Shown: piece by piece, positions 57,278 to 64,000 of the stretch
Numbering within the stretch: position 1 is the first letter of the stretch
Layout of the letters: every line of letters begins with the position of its first letter
DNA from: Anopheles merus
Lineage: Eukaryota > Arthropoda > Insecta > Diptera > Culicidae
Length of the DNA: 64,000 bases
Assembly (NCBI RefSeq): GCF_017562075.2
Contig: NC_054084.1
Span: 31,079,158 to 31,143,157, forward strand
Direction of reading: 5' to 3'
Notes under the pieces: generated by a model
Seen by the model: only the letters and a program-made list of their open reading frames with translations
What the model was told of the DNA's origin: nothing
The model's database searches: none
Made by a program: the position numbers and the translations under genes

Positions 57278-60200
57278 GGCAGGGAGGTGCGCACAAGAAA
57301 ATTGTAGAAAATCGTCTGTTTTGCTTGCGTCAAGAAACTATTAAAAATAGTTCTTTTTCTAGTCATATCAAGGACGGGGATAGGGAGATAGGACAAGAGA
57401 CACATCAAAACATATAAAACAGTACCGGTAGGAGAGAAGCAAAAAAACAAACTATCGATCAAATATAAGAGCAACGTCAACTACTAGACTAGTTGGAAAG
57501 TTCGTGAAGGTTCTCGCCAAGGTCGTGAGGGTCTGCTGTTGCTACGGTTTAGAATTATTCATGAGCATCAGCAACAAATTGGACACTGTCACGGAATGTG
57601 AGCAATGTTTTAAATCGTTCCTAAAGAAAGACTTTTACATGAGAAATGTTTGATCAATAGGTGGACATTTGCAGATAGCGGGAGGATCCACTTTCATAAG
57701 CTCACCTTTCATGGCCTTTGGACCCTCTCTCTCTCTCTCTCTCGGTCCTGGTCCCTCATCTTATCTCCCCTCAAGATTGTCTACTTTTGGGAATGGGACA
57801 CGACACATGCCATGTCCATAACACACTTTATTTATTCACTGATTAGCGTTCAATGTGTCGTACTGTTATTTCCATCCCAAAATTGCTGCCCAAAGCCAGG
57901 TGCCTATCAATATAAAACCTGTGAGTCTCTCAACGTGCTAATGATATTAACCAGTTTCGTGAGCCTTAAATTCCAGATGGAACTAATGTTCGTTCCGCGA
58001 TTTTACGCGCCCGCCAATGAGCAATGCAAACAAAAATACATTCTAAGTCGCAACAAAAGGTTTCAGAGTATTACATTTCCCTATCTCGTTGTGTGGTTGG
58101 TGCTGGGGTTGGAGATGTTACATTGACACGTACCTCACTCCTCCGCACACGTAATGTTGTACTAATAAAGCTCAAAGATAATTGTCGTTGACCTGCCACA
58201 CTTTACACTGCAAACAAGATGCACACACCAGGCGCGAATGGCGCAGTAGTTGCGGTGGTTTCCCTCTTGCTCTCTTCCCTTTCCCTGGAGGCTGATTTTT
58301 TCCCGACTTCCGGCAAGAGAGGCTGGCGCCCTCGTGCTGTGCCTCACATCACACACACGCGTTCCGTCTGTACAGTCTGTCAATTTGCATACGATCGATT
58401 ATGAGCTTAATCAATATCAGGCGCGTCAGACATCTTTGTTTTTTTTCTTCGTCTTCTTCTGCTGCTAGCAAGTGGCAGGATGTCGCGTGGAAATGTTTCT
58501 ACAGCTCTACATCCCGAGGAGCAAGGCATAGGCCGCTCTTTTGTTAGCACGTGCTAATTGTAACGTATCGTATCGTACAGCCTACTGCGACCGCTTCACC
58601 CTTGAAAGGGTGCGATCTACAAATAGAAGAATTCCAGCAACTCGCAGCAGGCAGCAAAAGGGTATTGCCTCATCCATCCCCGTTGGCTTTGCGCTAAGTA
58701 ACCAGAGGGCTTAACGGTGGCGCATACAAGTAAAAAGTGACACTTCACTTCACCACTGCAAAGGAGGGGGGAGTCTATCTATTGAAAATCCCCCCATATA
58801 GACCGTGCATGCACGCGGAGTTCCGGTTAATACTGGAAATTTCTCTGCCCTCGGTGAGATTGGAAGAAAACATTGGAAGAAGCAGAACGATTTCCGTTCC
58901 TGTCAGTTCTTATCAATCCCTTGAAGGGGGGTCACGCCTGACCCCTGTGTGTACTGGTTCGAATCGGGCTGGTGGCGGCAGTAAGATCCCTCCTTCCAAT
59001 CCGCCTTCTTCTTGCTAGTGATGACCGGTTGCTCCCCACCACCGTGCTTTCATCAAAAGGAGGCTGGAACTTGTGGCCATGTGGCGCGCTGGGCTCGGCC
59101 TCCACAGTGCTGCCCAAATTTCGACGAATCAGAATGAGGTTTGGCCTTTTTTTTTGCCGGCGTAGCGATTCCAACCAATCGTGGAAGAAGCTATAATCTG
59201 CATCATCCGACAGACAGAGCGCAGGGGAAAGGCAACTTTTGTGGTAAACAATTATTTTCCAACCTTAATCTCCGCTCCGGACACACACGCGTTCCATAAT
59301 GTACGCGGCATGTATATTCCGTGGAGTGTGTATTTTTGGAACACACATCGATTTCACCGGAACGGACGTCATTCGGACGGCACCACCACCACCGATCAGA
59401 CCATGGGACGCGGAAAGGTCGGGACCTATTTGCTATTTATTTCTTCTGAAGAGTCATTTACTTTGTTTGTCCAGTCCACTGCCTGTATAAGTGCCCTGTG
59501 CTGTGTCTGTGCGTTTGTGTTCGCTTTATCAAGTGCTGTTCTATCGCAGGCCCATCCTCTGGTCGGCAAAGACAACGCAATTATCAGTATTTTGGACATA
59601 AAAATAAAACCTATGTACCAAACAGCCGACCAGAGACGGTGGTGGTGGTTCCTTTTTCCTCCCTCTACTCTTATTTGCTCTGCTTTCTGGGGTTTCTGGC
59701 CACCAGAAAGCAGCAAACGGGAAAACGTGATTTTTTGAACCGGTTTGCAGTGGTTCGGGAGATTGTGGCCGCCGCCGGTTTCGACATTTGAGCGATTTGA
59801 TGCGATGTCGGCAAGCAACCACACTAGACACACACACCTTCAGGACCGCCTTTGTGACTGCATTTCGAGACACATCGCACCACCAACCAAGTGCCGTCCA
59901 TTTCCGTATGCAACGCTCTGCCGTGTGCTTTGTGCAAGGTGATCAAGCGAGAAGAGAGAGAGAGAGAGAGATGTTGATATCGCAACAACGAAAACACACT
60001 TGATCCAATTAAAAGCAATGAAAACGGATCAAAACAACAACCGCCGAATTCCTCTCCCGAGGTGCGTGTTCGTTTGTTTTTCACAAAAGAAGCAGAAAAC
60101 ACGAACAAAAAAGAAGATCGATTGAACTTTGCTCGCCCAGGACCCGTGGAGGCCCTTCACGTTCGTGATGGGGAGGAGAAGGAGGAGAGGGCAGTTCTAT

Positions 60201-62417
60201 TTTTAGCTCCCCGACCGCATATCCAATCGTGGTGATGATTGTAGTAGTGGTAGCAACACGCGAGAGGGTGCGTTCACGCATACCGTCCTGCCCTACGCGA
60301 CACGATCGCCGTTGATCGCGGTGGGGTTGTACAAAAACATGGCGCCGTGGCCGTTGCAACCACGTTCTCGTCTCCCGTGTCACACACACACCAGCTCGCT
60401 ATCTCACACATTCGTGAGGTAATTTCATAATTCTGAATCTGCTGCTGTGTGTGGTTGGTTTCGCAAACCGAACGGGTAAGAATACTAATCAAAGTGTCAC
60501 GAGAGCACACGGTGGCGTTGGCACGAGACCGCTGCCTTCGCACGCCGAGGACAACGTAATGGCGAGGGTGGCGCAGCCGTCTTTCCTTCCTGAGCAATAA
60601 AATATAAGGAGAGAAACCCCCGCCGACTGGAGGATGTGTTCATTGCAGCGCGCTTGAAGTCGAATAGAAATAACACTGCGTGGCCGCCGTGAGGTAAACA
60701 ACTCGCTATGAACAGTTAATTAAGCAGTCCCCCCCCCCGTCCCCCGTCCCCCGTCCCCCTGAATGTGATAAGATATCGCACACAATGGAGCTCTGCGATA
60801 TTCATGGGTACATTTCGATTGGAATTAGTCAAATGGGATATGATTCTGCGATGATTTTGCACAAAAGAGTGCGCTTCAACAACTCCCCTATTTAGTCACA
60901 TCTTCAAAAAAAAGCCGTTGTTGCATTTGAAATCACTCCAAATGCTATTTAAAGCTGCTCGCGCGTTTTGAGAGGCTGACATAATTGCAGCACACCCGGC
61001 CAAATAACTCGTGACCTAATGACCAGGATTTCCAAAAAGCCCGATACCGGCGGTAAACAACCTTCCATTACATCACCAACAGCATGTATCTAATAACCTT
61101 CAGCGTATCAAATAGCGCATTTAGCTTCTACCGTACTCCTCTCGCCTGCGTCCTCGCCCCTTCTCGCGGATTTTGGATTGCATCGACCGAGTACCAAGTT
61201 TTGGCCGCGTCGTAGTAGTGTAAGTGTTAGGTCGATATATATGTTTGGCAGAAGCGGGGCATTTAGAAGCGATTGCCGAATGCAAGCTGCTCGCAGCCAG
61301 TTCGATGCAGTTTTCTGGAGGTATACAACAATAGCCACCAAACTCCGGCCGGTGTATCAAGTTCAAGGTCAATGGATAAAATTGCGTTTCAAATAATCGC
61401 AATTGCTCTGTTGTGATCTTTCCCTCTCGCTCTCGCTCTCTATCTTCCTCCGCAAGGGTAGCATGCATCTCTCTCGCTCCTGTGCTCCATGATACACGCC
61501 GCAACGGAGATGGCGTATTAGAAGCAGCAGCAGCAGCGCCACGATGCTTGCCGGTGTGTGGTTAAATCAAGATACACACGACACAACACTCATTCCAGCC
61601 AACGGAGCAGCCATCATTAAAAAATGCATCAGCGCTACCGGTTTGTTTTTTCGAAGCTAAAAATAACCACAATGTGAAACAATATGCATCAGTGTCATTT
61701 ACAATGTCGCTTGAAAAGGGCCGAGTGGGGTAAACAAGATACAGTGCAAAAAATAGACCTTCCCCCCTGGAACTCCGGCACAAGCCCTTCTGCCCTTCTT
61801 GCCCGACGATGGTTGCGCATTATTGCGTCGCAATTTATATCCGAAACCGGGCGCTTCTCCCACCACCGCTTTTTTTTTTCTGGAGCCCAAAATCAAACCC
61901 GTTCCGAAAGGGCCGTTCGGGCTGCCGAACCAGTGGACTGACTGTGTGTCGGTGCGTACGTGTCGTTTGTATCGTACGCACCACCAACCCGCGTACACAC
62001 GCTTCCAAAACAAAGTAGGCGAAGAGACCAGCACCGCGCCCCTCCATTTACTACACCAACCCAAAAGAGGCAAGAATGGGGAGGATGCGGGGGGTTCGGG
62101 ACAAAGTAGTCCTCACGCATACCAGTGTATGCGGACCAAAGCAAGCGTTGGTGTGTTGTCCGTAGCCACACGCAGCAGGGGGAATGCACTTTCCCCATTT
62201 GCATAGTTGCACAGCTAATTGCATCTTGGCACTATTGCGGGATACATGGACACACTTTTCGCGCGTGTGTGTGTGCATGTAGGGGAATTTTTTTTGTTTC
62301 TTTCTAATCTGTAATGCAAATCAAACACGATTGAACACGCAAGCAAAAGCCCATCGAGTGGTGTACTTACCCTCCGGCGAATAAGTGAATGAAGGATTCC
62401 CGGTCACGCTGTGACAT
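49722..62417 (-). CDS. Rim2: Mitochondrial pyrimidine nucleotide carrier (Rim2 / SLC25A33-36 type)
   Basis: Inner-membrane carrier of the SLC25 family; orthologs move pyrimidine (deoxy)nucleotides for mitochondrial DNA and RNA synthesis. Six exons in transcript order: 62371-62417, 53411-53687, 52118-52317, 51744-52011, 49952-50208, 49722-49851. They sum to 1179 nt, 392 residues plus TGA, with every phase matching. The start is MSQRDRESFIHLFAGG, matching the family N-terminus. Three carrier repeats are visible with signatures PLEVVKTR (about 28-35), PIWFIKTR (about 202-209) and PHEVARTR (about 314-321). Trp in the acidic position of repeat 2 is typical of the SLC25A32/33/36 group. The first matrix loop is unusually long (His/Ser/Ala-rich, about residues 36-108). 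The gene is transcribed towards slob. Its intron 1 is 8.7 kb while the other introns are about 100 bp to 1.5 kb. The frame stays open past the TGA; see the readthrough entry. Confidence 0.93.
49952..50208 (-). CDS. Rim2: Rim2 exon 5 (repeat 3)
   Basis: Phase 0 in, phase 2 out, with acceptor ccctgaatctag and donor CTACCG|gtaagt. It encodes LELRQSSPAAKALASG, FLEFMAAGATSKTIASVVAY, PHEVARTRLREEGNKYRNFW and EEGKAGLYR. Confidence 0.95.
51744..52011 (-). CDS. Rim2: Rim2 exon 4 (repeat 2)
   Basis: Phase 2 in, phase 0 out, with acceptor cccttacgcgcag and donor AAACTG|gtacgt. It encodes IIPANSPLVHILSASCAGFV, TNPIWFIKTRMQLDSNARM and GFYKGITASYVGISETVIHF. Confidence 0.95.
52118..52317 (-). CDS. Rim2: Rim2 exon 3
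   Basis: Phase 0 in, phase 2 out, donor GTCGG|gtaggt. It encodes ILAIPQCGLSTSVQSISIWQ, then ALFKGLGPNIVGVAPSRAIY, the second half of repeat 1. Confidence 0.93.
53411..53687 (-). CDS. Rim2: Rim2 exon 2 (repeat 1 and long matrix loop)
   Basis: Phase 2 in, phase 0 out, with acceptor cctttccag and donor TCG|gtaggt (reverse strand). It encodes IAGTAGAVVTCPLEVVKTRL, then a Ser/His/Ala-rich loop ending ILTRRRPS. Confidence 0.93.
57230..57272. repeat. (CA)n microsatellite in Rim2 intron 1
   Basis: About 21 CA units. Confidence 0.95.
60729..60759 (-). other. G-quadruplex candidate
   Basis: The reverse strand has four or more G-runs of at least five, separated by AC dinucleotides. It lies in Rim2 intron 1, on the RNA-sense strand of Rim2. 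Confidence 0.6.
62371..62417 (-). CDS. Rim2: Rim2 exon 1 (start codon)
   Basis: ATG is at 62417-62415 and the donor GGAGG|gtaagt is in phase 2. It encodes MSQRDRESFIHLFAG. The join to exon 2 completes GG|IAGTAGAVVTCPLEVVKTR, the first transmembrane helix of the carrier. Confidence 0.9.
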
Positions 62418-64000
62418 AATTTATCGGCAATGACGGCTGTAGCGAAGATTGGTGTGCCTTCCTGGGGGCTGCCTCTTATCGGTTTCGTGCAAACAGGGGA
62501 AAAAAGTGCTACAATGCTGTGTGCACACACAAAGTATCTGGCCCTTTTTTGTAATGTTTTTTTTCCGTTTCTCTTACCCACACACACACACACAAACACC
62601 GTGTCACACACCGTTTCTATGGAGTTCGCACACGCACACGAGCGTACCGCTTCTCCTGCTCTCCGTGCTCTCTCCGTGAGCAAAATGGGAAGAAAAAAAC
62701 GATTCGCTCTTCTTCTCTGCCGACCTTCTTACTCTCGTGACGAAACGATTCCGATCATTTGTGTTTGCGCTTTCACTAGCCGATTACACGCTGATAAGGA
62801 TGATTCCAATTGCCTAGGTCTCACGCCGTTCTTTCTACGTTGCCACGGCCTGTCCGCAGCAGGCGAAAAACGCACGCCGCGCGCGATATACGCGAAGTGA
62901 TGTAACGTGCGCCTTGTGCTCCGAGAACGCGTGCTTTTCGTGGGGAGGGGGGAAAGGAAAGGTTGCCCTACCGGGTGTACGGGTTTGAACCGAACGAGTA
63001 TTATTAATTTGTCCCGCGGGCGATGCCGGACGGTCAATTTCGGGGAAATAAATTGGCGAAAACAATAATACAATCCCCTCCCTTCTGTTTCACTCCTTTT
63101 CCTTTACACGATATACGAACACACACACTAACGAATCGCAATCTACACCACACGCACGTACGCACACTCACACACAGAGCGAAGGAAAGATAAAACTATT
63201 CTGTGGCACTGCTTGGACAGAGTTAATTGTACGATAATCACTCACTGGGGAATGGTTTCACAACAAAGAACAATTTTGAAAGTCGCTTTTTCACGCTTTT
63301 ATATAAGTTCCAATTGTTTGAGTTTATTTTTGCTTCAATTCTTGATCAATTGCACCAACGGTAGTAACTTGCTTTGCACATCCGCACTCATTGACGTTTG
63401 GAGAGAGAATGCCTTCGCTGTCAGTTTCAACTCTGGGATTTAACCGCAGTCGCAGTCGCCGATTGTGTAGCGACAAACGGGGCCGAATGGTCCGCTTTGC
63501 TCGCAGCAGATGAAACCAGCGCTATGTGACAGCTGAGACATGCTGAGGCAGTGGTGTGCGAATTGGTACAATGTTTTTGCGGTTTTTTAGAAAGAAAAAT
63601 GCAGCCTATCAATTTTAAATTTCTTCAAATTCACAAAAAAATAAAATCACTCTCGATAAAATATTAGTTCATTCCTTGTTGTTGTTGTTGTTGTTGTTGA
63701 AACAGTTTATAAAGGCTTTGGCTCCAACGGAGTTCTTTCGCCTCTTAACCGTAGAGTTGGCAACCGGATTTACACACGTAAATTGGCAACCGGCATACCC
63801 GGGTATTCCACACGTTTTGATACAAAATATTAACGATTTTCATAGGTAAACAATGCTTTCTATATTTTAATGCTGTAAGCAAGTAATGCTGACCATATAT
63901 TCTCTTCTATTTCATTTATTCATAAAGTTTTTTTTTCATTTTTTGATAAAAATAACGGTCAAATAGAAATTTGGAATCGCTTGAATTTGACTCGAAAATA
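62418..64000 (-). promoter_or_regulatory. Rim2 5' flank
   Basis: This should hold the Rim2 5'UTR and promoter. A reverse-strand TATA-like box (TATATAAAAG) lies at about 63295-63306, roughly 880 bp upstream of the ATG; if used, it implies a long 5'UTR or an untranslated exon. A (TTG)n tract is at 63676-63699. TTGGCAACCGG occurs twice, near 63756 and 63782. I see no other gene. Confidence 0.3.
63676..63699. repeat. (TTG)n microsatellite
   Basis: Eight TTG units in the Rim2 5' flank. Confidence 0.9.

Larger units (their letters stand above)
53688..62370 (-). other. Rim2 intron 1
   Basis: This 8.7 kb intron is bounded by gtaagt and cttttccag on the reverse strand. I find no nested gene with convincing evidence. 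It contains a (CA)n tract (57230-57272), a poly-C run (about 55142-55157), a (GGAC)n run near 56542 and a C-rich G-quadruplex candidate (60729-60759). A coding-like but frame-broken + strand stretch at about 55567-56192 is discussed as a finding. Confidence 0.6.

Noticed and set aside
58598..58625. Short hairpin (CACCCTTGAAAGGGTG) considered as a tRNA or small RNA
   Set aside because: No cloverleaf or promoter boxes; a 6-bp stem alone is not enough.

Overview
The window reads as nuclear DNA of a dipteran insect, most likely an Anopheles mosquito. This is inferred from dense CA/GT and CT microsatellites, long introns mixed with introns of about 70-100 bp, GC-rich third codon positions, and two recognisable insect genes. 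There is no bacterial-style gene order and no rRNA, tRNA, CRISPR or transposase gene that I can support.

Layout. 1-14.5 kb: no supported gene; microsatellites and several copies of a short hairpin-forming repeat. 14.6-20.5 kb (+ strand): four phase-compatible exons for the N-terminus of a small single-pass membrane protein of unknown identity. Its last exon ends in a phase-0 donor, and the next strong coding acceptor (22953) is also phase 0, so these exons may be a membrane-anchored 5' end of the next gene. 22.95-41.94 kb (+ strand): the ortholog of Drosophila slowpoke-binding protein (slob), a PXK-family pseudokinase that modulates Slowpoke BK channels. I could assemble ten core coding exons and several alternative ones: a 24-nt microexon, a 72-nt cassette, an internal first exon, a short terminal exon with its own poly(A) signal, and a long terminal exon encoding a tail of about 694 residues. 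42-49.4 kb: slob 3'UTR converging on the 3' region of the next gene. 49.4-62.4 kb (- strand): a complete six-exon mitochondrial pyrimidine nucleotide carrier (Rim2; SLC25A33/36 type, 392 aa). Its first 47-nt coding exon lies 8.7 kb upstream of the second. The frame stays open for 110 codons past its TGA, a candidate for stop-codon readthrough. 62.4-64 kb: Rim2 upstream region.

The most unusual non-gene signal is an 18-nt motif, consensus ATTGCATACCTTTAGGCG, found at least 13 times in the first 38.6 kb. More than half of the copies are inverted pairs with a 6-30 nt spacer, lying in the slob introns and upstream DNA. I saw no convincing copy in the Rim2 half.

The two identified genes are convergent and functionally unrelated: neuronal ion-channel modulation (Slob) and mitochondrial nucleotide import (Rim2). 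All exon joins are read from splice-site sequence and reading phase only; no transcript data were available.
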